Positions 6,230 to 13,543 of a stretch of DNA of 16,289 bases are shown in pieces. The DNA is from DATGYC01 sp035298385 (lineage in GTDB: Bacteria; Bacillota; Sulfobacillia; Symbiobacteriales; Symbiobacteriaceae). A program made the translations under genes and the position numbers. Within the stretch, counting starts at the first letter, position 1. Each line of letters begins with the position of its first letter. The notes under the pieces are model-generated. The model was not told the DNA's origin. It searched no databases and was given only the letters and a program-made list of their open reading frames with translations. The stretch covers positions 1 to 16,289 of the forward strand of contig DATGYC010000076.1 of NCBI GenBank assembly GCA_035298385.1. The letters run 5' to 3'.

Positions 6230-8026
6230 GTGTTGGAGATCATCAAGGAGCTCTTGTTCGGTGGGGAACCTGTCACGGAACAGCACGGGTCTAAGTCGCA
6301 AACCCCGGATCCGGCTCCCTCCCACGTGGTGGAACTGGCACCTCTGCCCACCCCGCTGCCGATGGAGACCACGACCGGTACACCCTCCCGCAGCAGTTTG
6401 CAATCCGAGGCGGAGTCGGGCGGGCGCCCGCATGTGGCGCAAGGCGGTGGCCTCTCCCAAAGCCTGAGCGCCAACTTGAAGGCCCTCAAGCAGATCTTTG
6501 GCACCAGCGCGGATATTACCTATCGTCCCTTTGTGGTGGGTGGCTTGCAGCTAGGCGCAGCGCTGATCTACCTGGATGGCATGGTGGATGGCCCCAGCAT
6601 CAACGAATTCGTCTTGCGTCCATTGATGCAGAGAGACCAACAACTACTAGCGATCAGCCAGGTGCAAACCGATCCGCTTCCGTCCGGGGTAGCAGTTGCA
6701 ACAAACCCGTTACTCTTACAGATTCAACACATGCTTGTGTTCAATGGAGCGCTGGCCGAGCGCACCCTGTTTACGCAGATCGTCGATGACGTGCTCGCCG
6801 GCCTGACCGTCCTGCTGATCGATACCATGGACTCTGCGCTGGCCATCCCCCTGCAAGGCTATGAGGAGCGCAGTGTCTCAGAGCCGCCAACGGAGGCGCT
6901 CGTTCGTGGCCCCCGCGATGGCTTTATCGAGTCGATCCGGATCAACATGTCCCTGCTTCGCCGCAAACTGAAGGACCCGAATCTGCGCATGGAGATCGTG
7001 CGGGTTGGACGCCGGACCAACACCGAGGTGGCCATCTGCTTCATCCAGGACGTGGCCAACCCCAAGCTTGTCAACGAGATTCGCACCCGCATCAAGGGGA
7101 TCGACATCGACGGCATCCTGGAATCCGGCTATCTGGAGCAGATCATTGAGGATCACCACTTCTCACCGTTCCCCCAGATCCAGAACACAGAACGCGCAGA
7201 CCGGGCTGTCGCCAATCTGCTCGAAGGCCGGGTAGTCGTGCTCGTGGACGGCACCCCGTTCTGCCTGATCCTGCCCTCCGTCTTCAATCAGTTCTACCAG
7301 GCACCGGAGGACTACTACGAGCGCTTCTTGATCGCCACCATGATCCGCGGGATCCGGATCATCTCCCTCTTCTTCTCACTCACCTTTACCTCGCTCTACG
7401 TCGCCCTGATCTCCTTCCACGCCGAGATGCTGCCGACGAAGTTCGCCGTGGCGGTGGCGGGTGGCCGTGCCGGGGTGCCCTTCCCCTCCGTTGCGGAGGC
7501 CTTCTTCATGGAGCTGTCCATGGAGATCCTGCGTGAGGCAGCACTACGCCTTCCCAAGGCGATTGGACCGACAGTCTCGATCGTCGGTGCGCTGGTCATC
7601 GGCGAAGCATCCGTGCGGGCTGGCATTGTCAGCCCCCTCATGGTCATCGTCGTGGCACTGACCTCCATCGGCTCCTTCGCAGTGCCCAGCTACAGTGCTG
7701 CCATCGCCCTGCGAATCGTCAAGTTCCCGATCATCCTGGCGGCGGGGACCTTTGGACTCTATGGCGTGATGCTGGCCGTGATCGGACTGGTGGTGCACCT
7801 TGCATCGCTCAAGTCGGTGGGTGTGCCCTACTTGGCGCCGTTTGCACCCATGAAGCCCGAGGACGTCAAGGATACGATCTTCCGGCTCCCCTTGTGGGCC
7901 ATGACCAAGCGACCGGCGACGCTGCGGACCCAAGACGCGACCCGCCAACCGCACGCAGCATCGCTGCTTGGGGCTGAGAACCTTGGAATCGAAGGAGAGA
8001 GTGGGCATGGGCAACCAGAGCGGTGA
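6230..8026 (+). CDS. gerA: Spore germinant receptor subunit A (GerA family)
   Basis: This 598-residue protein is the A subunit of a nutrient germinant receptor of the inner spore membrane. Family hallmarks are ALIYLDGMVD (112-121), INEFVLRPLM (124-133), GYEERSVSEPPTEALVRGPR (210-229), the segment around MEIVRVGRRTN and IDGILESGYLEQII (294-307). A C-terminal membrane domain follows from about 340 to 530, including PFPSVAEAFFMELSMEILRE. The N-terminus has a linker at about 16-75, rich in Pro, Ser and Thr, which makes the protein longer than the usual 480-540 residues. The start is GTG at 6230 with GGAAG nine bases ahead; the ribosome site is weak and a TTG three bases later is also possible. 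It is the first gene of a four-gene operon and overlaps gerB by 20 bases. Expression in the forespore is expected from the family, but no sigma-G promoter is evident. Confidence 0.95.
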   Translation: MLEIIKELLFGGEPVTEQHGSKSQTPDPAPSHVVELAPLPTPLPMETTTGTPSRSSLQSEAESGGRPHVAQGGGLSQSLSANLKALKQIFGTSADITYRPFVVGGLQLGAALIYLDGMVDGPSINEFVLRPLMQRDQQLLAISQVQTDPLPSGVAVATNPLLLQIQHMLVFNGALAERTLFTQIVDDVLAGLTVLLIDTMDSALAIPLQGYEERSVSEPPTEALVRGPRDGFIESIRINMSLLRRKLKDPNLRMEIVRVGRRTNTEVAICFIQDVANPKLVNEIRTRIKGIDIDGILESGYLEQIIEDHHFSPFPQIQNTERADRAVANLLEGRVVVLVDGTPFCLILPSVFNQFYQAPEDYYERFLIATMIRGIRIISLFFSLTFTSLYVALISFHAEMLPTKFAVAVAGGRAGVPFPSVAEAFFMELSMEILREAALRLPKAIGPTVSIVGALVIGEASVRAGIVSPLMVIVVALTSIGSFAVPSYSAAIALRIVKFPIILAAGTFGLYGVMLAVIGLVVHLASLKSVGVPYLAPFAPMKPEDVKDTIFRLPLWAMTKRPATLRTQDATRQPHAASLLGAENLGIEGESGHGQPER

Positions 8027-9125
8027 GGAGCACGGGTCCATCACTCCCTATCAGTTGACGGCGATCGCCGTTGGGTCGATTATCGGCGTTGGGGTTCTGG
8101 CCTTCCCCCGCCTTCTGGTTGAACAGGCCGGGACGGCGGCGCCGCTGGCCGCACTACTCGGTGCCATCCCACCAGCCCTGTCGTGGGTGGCTTGGGTCAA
8201 GGTAGGCCGCAAGTTCCCGCAACAGACACCAGCGGAGTATGTAACGAAGCTGATCTGGCCTCCCCTGGCGTGGGTCTATGCCTTGTTGGGGATGATCTTT
8301 GTCCTGATCATTACCGGGCTGACAGTCCGCGAGTTCGGGGCCGTCGTGAAGACCTCCGTCCTGCCCAACACACCCATTGAGGTCTCCATTAGCCTCCTGC
8401 TCTTGGCCGCAGCCTACTTTGTGCGGTACGACCTACAGGTCTTCGCCCGCGTCTATGAGGTCTTTCTGCCGCTGATGTTGGCGCCGCTGACACTCATTGG
8501 GCTACTCTCCCTGAAGAACGCCCGGCTCGTCTACCTGATGCCGGTCATCACTGATTGGCTAGGCCTGCTCAAGGGAATCGCGATGGCCAGTGTGGGGTAC
8601 ATTGCGTTCGTGATCGGCCCCTTCCTCCTGCCATCACTGACCCGGCCCAAGGAGGCGGTCAAGTCGGGCCTTTGGGGCATTGGGCTCTCGCTCTTCGTCT
8701 ACATGCTGGCGGTGACCGCTTCACTGGCGGTCTTCGGACCGGAAGAGCTGAAGCACGTCATCTGGCCGACCTTTGAGTTGGTCAAGACAACAACCGTACC
8801 GGGCTTCATCCTGGAGCGCCTGGAGTCAGCCTTTCTGGGGATCTGGGTGGCAGCGGTCTTCACGACTGTCGGCGGCACCTACTACGCCCTGGTGGTGACA
8901 ATCGCGCAGTTCTTCAAGCTGGGCGACCACAAGACCCTGGTCCTCCCGCTGATTCCGATCATCTACATGATCGCGATGGGACCCGCCTCCATTCACTCCC
9001 TCTACCGCGTTGTCACATTCTTCGGCCTCATCGGGGTGGGCCTGGTGCAGGGAACAGGCTTCTTGTTCTTGCTCCTCTCAGTCATCCGAAAAAAGGGGGC
9101 TCAGCCCGGTGCAACGAAGGCGTAG
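8007..9125 (+). CDS. gerB: Spore germinant receptor subunit B (GerB family permease-like)
   Basis: This 372-residue polytopic membrane protein is the B subunit of the germinant receptor. It belongs to the amino acid/polyamine/organocation superfamily of transporters and is thought to bind the germinant. The N-terminal ITPYQLTAIAVGSIIGVGVL and LAFPRLLVEQAGTAAPLAA are typical, and about ten hydrophobic helices can be followed to a short basic C-terminus. The ATG at 8007 is chosen because GAAGGAGAG (7991-7999) lies just ahead. The upstream in-frame ATG at 7968 would extend 39 bases further into gerA without a comparable ribosome site. The start overlaps the end of gerA and the end overlaps the start of gerC, so translation of the three subunits is probably coupled. 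The germinant cannot be read from the sequence. Confidence 0.93.
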   Translation: MGNQSGEEHGSITPYQLTAIAVGSIIGVGVLAFPRLLVEQAGTAAPLAALLGAIPPALSWVAWVKVGRKFPQQTPAEYVTKLIWPPLAWVYALLGMIFVLIITGLTVREFGAVVKTSVLPNTPIEVSISLLLLAAAYFVRYDLQVFARVYEVFLPLMLAPLTLIGLLSLKNARLVYLMPVITDWLGLLKGIAMASVGYIAFVIGPFLLPSLTRPKEAVKSGLWGIGLSLFVYMLAVTASLAVFGPEELKHVIWPTFELVKTTTVPGFILERLESAFLGIWVAAVFTTVGGTYYALVVTIAQFFKLGDHKTLVLPLIPIIYMIAMGPASIHSLYRVVTFFGLIGVGLVQGTGFLFLLLSVIRKKGAQPGATKA

Positions 9126-10254
9126 GGTCACCACGCTACTCCTGCCACTGGTACTCCTTCTGGCGGGTTGCTGGGACCGACGAGAGATTGATGAGCGCTC
9201 CAACGTCCTGGCCACTGGCGCTGATCTCTGCGAAAAGGGTCAGGGCTGCAACCTGATTGTGACCCGACAGATTGCGATTCCGGGTCGAATTCCGTTGGGC
9301 GGTGCCACAGGAGCTCCGGCCAAGGGGGAGAGTGTCGTGGCCTTCAGTACGCCTGGTAAGAACGGGCCAGACACCGCCCGCAAAGCCCAGGCGGAACTAA
9401 ATCGGACTGTCAGCTTCGCCCATACCCGCTTCATTGCCTTTAGCGAAGCCTTCGCCCGGCAGGGTCTGCGGGAGTACCTGGACTACGTCCGTCGGGTCCC
9501 CGAGGTCCGTCGGCTCATGTGGATCACTATTACGGAGGGCAAGGCGAGCGATGTGCTCCGTTCCAAACCCTCCCTCGAACTGGTACCGGCCCTCTACGTC
9601 AACGACATGATCGATGACGCCGTCAAGGCAGGGCGGCTCCCTGACATCTATTTGGGCGAGTTCCTGACTCGGATCTCGAACAAGGGAGAGGATACCGTCG
9701 CACCAATCATTCGCATGATCGGCCTCGATCACCCGGCACTTGCGGGCCTGGCGGTCTTTCGCGACTTCAAGATGGTGGGTAAACTCACCCCGGATGAGAT
9801 GTTTACGCAGATGCAGTTGCGTGGGCACCGCAAGGGCGCCGAATCGTTCGAGGTCGCTCTGCCGGGTGGCAATTCCGCCAACATACGCGTCTACGAGCGC
9901 ACAGCCAGGTATCGTCTAAGCCAGAATCAGGGTCGACTCACCTGCCGGATTCAGGTCAGGCTTGAGACAGAAGTGTTGCAACTGAGTCCGGAACTATCCG
10001 GCGAAGACCCAAAGGTTTTGGCCGACATTGAGCGGCGGGGCGCCGAGGAGGTCGTGAAGCGCGCCAATGCGTTGATGAAGAAGCTGCAGCAGGAGTACCA
10101 GGCAGATATCTTGGGCGTCGGTGAGCACGTGCGGGGCACCATGCCGAAGTACTGGAAGACGGTTAGCGAGGACTGGTCGAAGGCCTTCGCAAAGACCCAG
10201 TTCCAAGTGGAGGCCGAAGTCCACATACGACGTACCGGACTGGGAACGGAGTAG
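9109..10254 (+). CDS. gerC: Spore germinant receptor lipoprotein subunit C (GerC family)
   Basis: This 381-residue lipoprotein is the C subunit of the germinant receptor, exposed on the outer face of the inner spore membrane. The GTG at 9109 gives a textbook lipoprotein signal: basic QRRRR, a Leu-rich core, lipobox LAGC with Cys21, followed by the GerC hallmark WDRREIDE. AAGGGGG (9092-9098) lies ten bases upstream of this start. Longer frames from 9010 would have no signal peptide and would lie within gerB. Other family features are IAIPGRIPLGGATG near the N-terminus, the FAHTRFIAFSEAFARQGL region, and the C-terminal KLQQEYQADILGVGEHV with a WKTVSEDWSKAFAKTQFQVE tail. It overlaps gerB by 17 bases and is followed after 13 bases by a small membrane protein gene. 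Confidence 0.94.
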   Translation: MQRRRRVTTLLLPLVLLLAGCWDRREIDERSNVLATGADLCEKGQGCNLIVTRQIAIPGRIPLGGATGAPAKGESVVAFSTPGKNGPDTARKAQAELNRTVSFAHTRFIAFSEAFARQGLREYLDYVRRVPEVRRLMWITITEGKASDVLRSKPSLELVPALYVNDMIDDAVKAGRLPDIYLGEFLTRISNKGEDTVAPIIRMIGLDHPALAGLAVFRDFKMVGKLTPDEMFTQMQLRGHRKGAESFEVALPGGNSANIRVYERTARYRLSQNQGRLTCRIQVRLETEVLQLSPELSGEDPKVLADIERRGAEEVVKRANALMKKLQQEYQADILGVGEHVRGTMPKYWKTVSEDWSKAFAKTQFQVEAEVHIRRTGLGTE

Positions 10255-10267
10255 GGGAGAGCGTGGC

Positions 10268-10486
10268 ATGAAAGCGGTCGTAAATATGATGAGCGGAACC
10301 TTCTCTGGCATGGCCTACGCATTGACGCTCCTCTCCGGCCTGCTGACCATTACGGTCGAGCGCTACCTGTTTCGCCGCCGAAACTACAAGCGAGAGGCGA
10401 AGCTCACAGCGGTCATCGGCTGGACGTATGTGGTGGGCGGCACCGTGCTCTATCTCCTCCTCAGCGTGCTCGTTCGCCTGATGTAG
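10268..10486 (+). CDS. Small two-helix membrane protein at end of ger operon (GerD-subunit-like accessory)
   Basis: This 72-residue protein has two predicted transmembrane helices, at about residues 15-32 and 47-70, joined by a strongly basic loop (RYLFRRRNYKREAK). The ATG at 10268 has GGGGAG (10255-10260) as its ribosome site and lies 13 bases after gerC, before a strong terminator, so it is the last gene of the germinant receptor operon. Small proteins of about 75 residues with two helices, called D proteins, have been described within or beside gerA-type operons of Bacillus as modulators of receptor function. This one matches them in size, topology and position, although I see no sequence motif that proves homology. 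A longer frame from 10121 would overlap gerC heavily and is rejected. Confidence 0.8.
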   Translation: MKAVVNMMSGTFSGMAYALTLLSGLLTITVERYLFRRRNYKREAKLTAVIGWTYVVGGTVLYLLLSVLVRLM

Positions 10487-10496
10487 CCCAATGGAC

Positions 10497-10529
10497 AGGG
10501 CGCCCACCGATCGCTTCGGTGGGCGCCCT
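10497..10529 (+). terminator. Intrinsic terminator of the ger operon
   Basis: A perfect 14-bp stem (10497-10510 with 10516-10529) with loop TCGCT is followed by TCGTTCTTCTGTTT. Each arm carries GGGCGCCC. It begins 10 bases after the stop of the small membrane protein gene. Between it and the next terminator (10544-10612) nothing else is recognisable. Confidence 0.9.
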
Positions 10530-10612
10530 TCGTTCTTCTGTTTAGCCATGCCGCAAGCGCTGGGAGACCGCCCAGGGGCCCAACCCTGCAGCAGGTTCGC
10601 ATCACAAACGAA

Positions 10613-10643
10613 AGAGGGACGGCCCTCTGTTGGTCGTCCCTCT
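10613..10643 (-). terminator. Intrinsic terminator of the malic enzyme gene
   Basis: A 12-bp stem (10613-10624 with 10632-10643, one G-T wobble) has a seven-base loop. It lies five bases after the TAG stop (10651-10649) of the minus-strand malic enzyme, and on that strand TTCGTTTGTG follows. The stem AGAGGGACG pairs with CGTCCCTCT. Confidence 0.85.
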
Positions 10644-10648
10644 CTATG

Positions 10649-12091
10649 CTAGTCACCCATCAGTTCGTTGCCGGTAGACCGGCGAGACCGCCTGGCCACA
10701 CCCGACTCGTAGGCGGCCTCTTCGACCGCCTTCGACACCACCTCGGCCACCTTCTGGTTGAAGACCGACGGGATGATGTACTCTTCGTGCAGCTCCTCCT
10801 CGGTGACGACCGAAGCGATCGCCTTCGCCGCCGCCAGCTTCATCGCATCGTTGATCTGGCGCGCCCGGCACTCCAGGGCGCCCCGGAAGATGCCCGGGAA
10901 GCAGAGCAGGTTGTTGATCTGGTTCGGGTAGTCCGACCGGCCCGTCGCCAGCACCCGCACGTACGGGGCGGCCTCTTCCGGGTCGATCTCCGGAGTCGGG
11001 TTGGCCATCGCAAAGACGATCGGATCCTTGGCCATCGCCTGCAGGTGCTCCACCTTCAGCACACCCGGACCCGAGACGCCGATCACCACATCCGCACCGG
11101 CCACAGCGGTCTTCAGATCGCCATGCAGGTCGCGCGGGTTGGTATGCTCAGCGTACCACTGCCACATCTGGTTCGTCGGGTACTCCTTGCCCCGCTCGAT
11201 GATGCCGGCCCGGTCCACACCAACGATATCGGTCACCCCAGCTGCCAGTAGCGCCTTGGAGATCGCCACGCCCGCAGCACCGACGCCGATCACGACTACC
11301 TTCAGCGACTCGAGCGGCTTGCCGACGACCTTCGCAGCGTTGATTAGGCCCGCCAAGACGACGGCAGCGGTTCCGTGCTGGTCATCATGGAAGACCGGGA
11401 TATCCATCTCTTCCTTCAGGCGCTCCTCGATCTCGAAGCAGCGCGGGGAGGCGATATCCTCCAGGTTGATGCCGCCGAAGGTCGGGGCGAGCGCCTTGAC
11501 GATCCGGACGATCTCATCCGGGTCCTTCGTGTCGAGGCAGATCGGGAAGGCGTCCACACCCGCGAACTGCTTGAAGAGCATCGCCTTGCCCTCCATAACG
11601 GGCATCGCAGCCGCCGGGCCGATGTCGCCCAAGCCGAGTACCGCGGTGCCATCCGTCACGACGGCGACGGTGTTCCGCTTGATCGTCAGGGTGTAAGCCT
11701 TGTTGGGATCGTTATGGATCGCCTTGCAGACCTCGGCGACGCCGGGGGTGTAGACCATCGAAAGGTCGTCACGAGTCTTGACCGCCTGCTTCGGGGTGAC
11801 CTCAATCTTGCCGCCCAGGTGAGCGAGGAAGATCCGGTCGGAGACGTTGACGACGCGCACGCCAGGCAGGGCGCTAATCGCCTGGATCACCAGGTCACCG
11901 TGGGCCTTATCATTGACGCCAACCTGCACGTCGCGGATCTGGACATCCTTGCGAGACGAGATCGTATCAACCGCGAGAATGTCGCCACCCGTTGCGCCGA
12001 TGGCGGTTGCGAGATGCGAGAAGATCGAACCCGAGTTCTGAATCTCCAGCCGCAGGATCAGGCGCATGCGGCCCAGCCGATGGACGGCCAT
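10649..12091 (-). CDS. NAD(P)-dependent malic enzyme with N-terminal ACT domain
   Basis: This 480-residue cytoplasmic enzyme catalyses oxidative decarboxylation of malate to pyruvate. An ACT-like regulatory domain occupies about residues 8-92 (LRLEIQNSGSIFSHLATAIG). The malic domain follows, with the catalytic Tyr in SMVYTPGV (Tyr114), TDGTAVLGLGDIGP (146-159), the Lys in MEGKAML (Lys169), metal-binding Glu211-Asp212, and FHDDQHGT (234-241). A Rossmann fold starts with VVVIGVGAAGVAIS (265-278). The ATG at 12091 is chosen because AAGGAGGAGAGG lies just ahead of it; an upstream in-frame ATG at 12148 would add 19 residues without such a site. The ACT domain suggests control by a small-molecule ligand, which cannot be identified here. 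Coenzyme choice between NAD and NADP is not resolved. The LysR gene lies upstream on the same strand across a 374-base gap. Confidence 0.93.
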   Translation of the reverse strand: MAVHRLGRMRLILRLEIQNSGSIFSHLATAIGATGGDILAVDTISSRKDVQIRDVQVGVNDKAHGDLVIQAISALPGVRVVNVSDRIFLAHLGGKIEVTPKQAVKTRDDLSMVYTPGVAEVCKAIHNDPNKAYTLTIKRNTVAVVTDGTAVLGLGDIGPAAAMPVMEGKAMLFKQFAGVDAFPICLDTKDPDEIVRIVKALAPTFGGINLEDIASPRCFEIEERLKEEMDIPVFHDDQHGTAAVVLAGLINAAKVVGKPLESLKVVVIGVGAAGVAISKALLAAGVTDIVGVDRAGIIERGKEYPTNQMWQWYAEHTNPRDLHGDLKTAVAGADVVIGVSGPGVLKVEHLQAMAKDPIVFAMANPTPEIDPEEAAPYVRVLATGRSDYPNQINNLLCFPGIFRGALECRARQINDAMKLAAAKAIASVVTEEELHEEYIIPSVFNQKVAEVVSKAVEEAAYESGVARRSRRSTGNELMGD

Positions 12092-12273
12092 CTGAACCTC
12101 TCCTCCTTGGGAAAGCGGACGTTTTTCGTACCTGGTCATAAAATACACCTATGAATTTTCGCCGATGGGAGGCGGGAATCCTCCCTGACGCCGTGTAGAC
12201 GCAAAAGTTGATTCCGTCCGCTTTTGGACAGCGGCTGACCACTCTCTCGTCAATCGGTTTGCCACCATAATAC

Positions 12274-12295
12274 CAGATGAGATTATCGTCATCTG
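12274..12295. repeat. Inverted repeat CAGATGA-N8-TCATCTG, candidate operator
   Basis: Perfect seven-base arms (12274-12280 and 12289-12295) flank the AT-rich spacer GATTATCG. On the minus strand TATTAT (12272-12267) follows directly, so the repeat would cover the -35 region of a promoter reading toward the malic enzyme gene. No good -35 hexamer is present, which fits an activator-dependent promoter, but this is inference. The regulator is unknown. Confidence 0.45.
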
Positions 12296-12432
12296 TAGGG
12301 AGTGGTACCGATGCTAAGACTCGGGCGCTCGCTCGAACAGACGGGCGAACTTCTATGTAGCTTGCGTTTACCGTCCTTCGTGCAGTCGGGCGCCCTGGCA
12401 ACGTCGGTCGCCATGATGATCGCGATGCAACC

Positions 12433-12461
12433 GGGGCGCCCCAGCCTAGCTAGGGCGCCCC
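12433..12461. terminator. GC-rich hairpin downstream of the LysR gene
   Basis: Nine-base arms (12433-12441 with 12453-12461) plus an inner AGC/GCT pair form the stem, and each arm contains GGGCGCCC. It lies just after the LysR stop on the minus strand. The T-rich tract TCTTCTACTT is on the plus-strand side, so its better terminator direction is plus, where no accepted gene precedes it. Confidence 0.6.
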
Positions 12462-12465
12462 TCTT

Positions 12466-13374
12466 CTACTTCGTCGTGGCACCAGCACCAAAGTGCGTCA
12501 AGATCATCGCGGCTAGGTTGTCGGCCGCTGGGTTCTGGCGATCCGACTCCTTGCGCAGAGCCAAGCAAGAGCTCCGGCTGATCGACTGAAGGCCATCGAC
12601 GACGACCTCGCACAGGCGCCCCTCCGCCAGTTCTGCACGCACCGCCGAACTCGGGACCAGGGCGACCCCGAAGCCGAGCCCCACCATCAGCTTGACCGCC
12701 TCATGCGAATCAAACTCCATCGTTACATTCGGGTAGATCCCATACTGCTCCAGGATCGAGTCGACGAAGGTCCGGAAGCGTGACGGCGCCTGGAAGGAGA
12801 TCATCTCCAGGAGCGAGAGTTGCTCCAGCGGGAGCGGGTCCGGCAACGACGCCTTCCGCTCGGGCGAGGCGATCAGGACGACCTTGTCCTGCTGCAGGGG
12901 GATGCAGGTCAGGCGTGGGTGCGAGACCGGATTGGTCAGGACCGCCATGTCGATCTCGCCCTCGAGTAGTTTAGCTAGGGTCTCCTGTGTCCGCCCTGCC
13001 TTCACCAGCAGACGGACCGCCGGATGGCGGTGTGCGTACTCGGTCAGAATCGGCGGCAGTAGACCCAAACCGACCGAGGTGACAGTCCCGACCGAGACAT
13101 GCCCCTTCTCGGGCGATCCCAGATCCGCCACGGCCTCCTTCAGTTCTTGGACCGCTGCCACGATCCGCTTTGCGCGCTCGAAGACCAGCTCACCGGAGGG
13201 CGTCAACCGGAACTGCCGCGCCGACCGATCCAGGAGGTGTTGATTCAACTCCGCTTCCAGGGCGGCCACTTGGCGCGTGACGGCAGGTTGCGACATGCCG
13301 ACCAACTGTCCGGCTCTGGAGAACCCCCCTGTCTCTACCACACGACAGAACGTGATCAGGTGTTGTAAGATCAT
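12466..13374 (-). CDS. LysR-family transcriptional regulator
   Basis: This 302-residue protein is a LysR-type DNA-binding regulator. The N-terminal winged helix-turn-helix is clear: LITFCRVVETGGFSRAGQLV followed by GMSQPAVTRQVAALEAEL (about residues 6-44) and FRLTPSGELVFERA. A linker helix and a two-lobed ligand-binding domain follow from about residue 90 (HVSVGTVTSVGLGLLPPIL; GLGFGVALVPSSAV near 230). The ATG at 13374 has GGAGGG seven bases ahead. The gene is divergent from the 2-oxoacid oxidoreductase operon, and their shared region carries two LysR-type boxes, so it probably controls that operon and itself. The ligand is unknown. The downstream malic enzyme, on the same strand, could be a further target, but this is only inferred from position. 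Confidence 0.93.
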   Translation of the reverse strand: MILQHLITFCRVVETGGFSRAGQLVGMSQPAVTRQVAALEAELNQHLLDRSARQFRLTPSGELVFERAKRIVAAVQELKEAVADLGSPEKGHVSVGTVTSVGLGLLPPILTEYAHRHPAVRLLVKAGRTQETLAKLLEGEIDMAVLTNPVSHPRLTCIPLQQDKVVLIASPERKASLPDPLPLEQLSLLEMISFQAPSRFRTFVDSILEQYGIYPNVTMEFDSHEAVKLMVGLGFGVALVPSSAVRAELAEGRLCEVVVDGLQSISRSSCLALRKESDRQNPAADNLAAMILTHFGAGATTK

Positions 13375-13400
13375 CCTGCGACCCTCCAGGCTAAACTCAT

Positions 13401-13429
13401 ATGTGAAAGATGCATCTGGCCTATGTCAA
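13401..13429 (-). promoter_or_regulatory. Candidate LysR gene promoter overlapping the operator boxes
   Basis: On the minus strand a perfect TTGACA lies at 13429-13424. The sequence at a 17-base spacing is TCACAT (13406-13401), a weak -10 that matches three of six bases. Both hexamers overlap the two LysR boxes, the usual arrangement for autorepression by this family. Confidence 0.45.
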
Positions 13430-13437
13430 CCTTGCAT
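13401..13437. promoter_or_regulatory. Tandem LysR-type operator: two ATG-N9-CAT boxes
   Basis: Box 1 is ATGTGAAAGATGCAT (13401-13415) and box 2 is ATGTCAACCTTGCAT (13423-13437). Both follow the LysR T-N11-A rule with the same ATG...CAT ends, share 11 of 15 bases, and are set 22 bp apart, about two helical turns. This spacing places a LysR tetramer on one DNA face, with one box as recognition site and the other as activation site next to the korA promoter. Confidence 0.65.
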
Positions 13438-13460
13438 GTTCATCATACCCTAACTGGTCG

Positions 13461-13466
13461 TATAGT
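13461..13466 (+). promoter_or_regulatory. Candidate -10 box of the korAB promoter
   Basis: TATAGT matches the TATAAT consensus in five of six bases. At a 17-base spacing the -35 position reads GTTCAT, which is poor and directly abuts LysR box 2 (ending 13437). A good -10 with a poor -35 next to an activator site is typical of a LysR-activated promoter. Transcription would start near 13473, about 70 bases before the chosen start codon. Confidence 0.5.
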
Positions 13467-13543
13467 TGAAAGAGGAGGAACATCTTCCTCATTCAGGCCT
13501 TATTGATCCTGGAAGCGGTACATCCTTGGAGGAGGGGACCGAT

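Larger units (their letters stand above)
12092..12465. other. 374-base regulatory gap between malic enzyme and LysR gene
   Basis: No convincing gene is present. On the minus strand the gap holds the malic enzyme ribosome site and leader, with a small hairpin (arms GGGAGG 12167-12172 and CCTCCC 12180-12185). Farther upstream are AT-rich hexamers usable as -10 boxes (TATTTT near 12145, TATTAT at 12272-12267) and an inverted repeat at 12274-12295. The LysR-side end holds a GC-rich hairpin at 12433-12461. An open frame from ATG 12311 on the plus strand runs through this hairpin into the antisense of the LysR gene and is not accepted. Confidence 0.6.

Noticed and set aside
9010..9108. Longer gerC start at 9010
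   Set aside because: The extra residues are a shadow of gerB and would bury the lipoprotein signal peptide.
12302..12589. Small plus-strand open frame in the malic enzyme to LysR gap
   Set aside because: ATG 12311 has a passable GGGAG upstream, but the frame runs through a terminator-like hairpin and ends inside the antisense of the LysR gene. The product resembles nothing known.
13466..13543. Longer korA start at TTG 13466
   Set aside because: It overlaps the proposed -10 box and would lie upstream of the expected transcription start. The added 26 residues precede the conserved gamma domain, whereas GTG 13544 has an excellent ribosome site.
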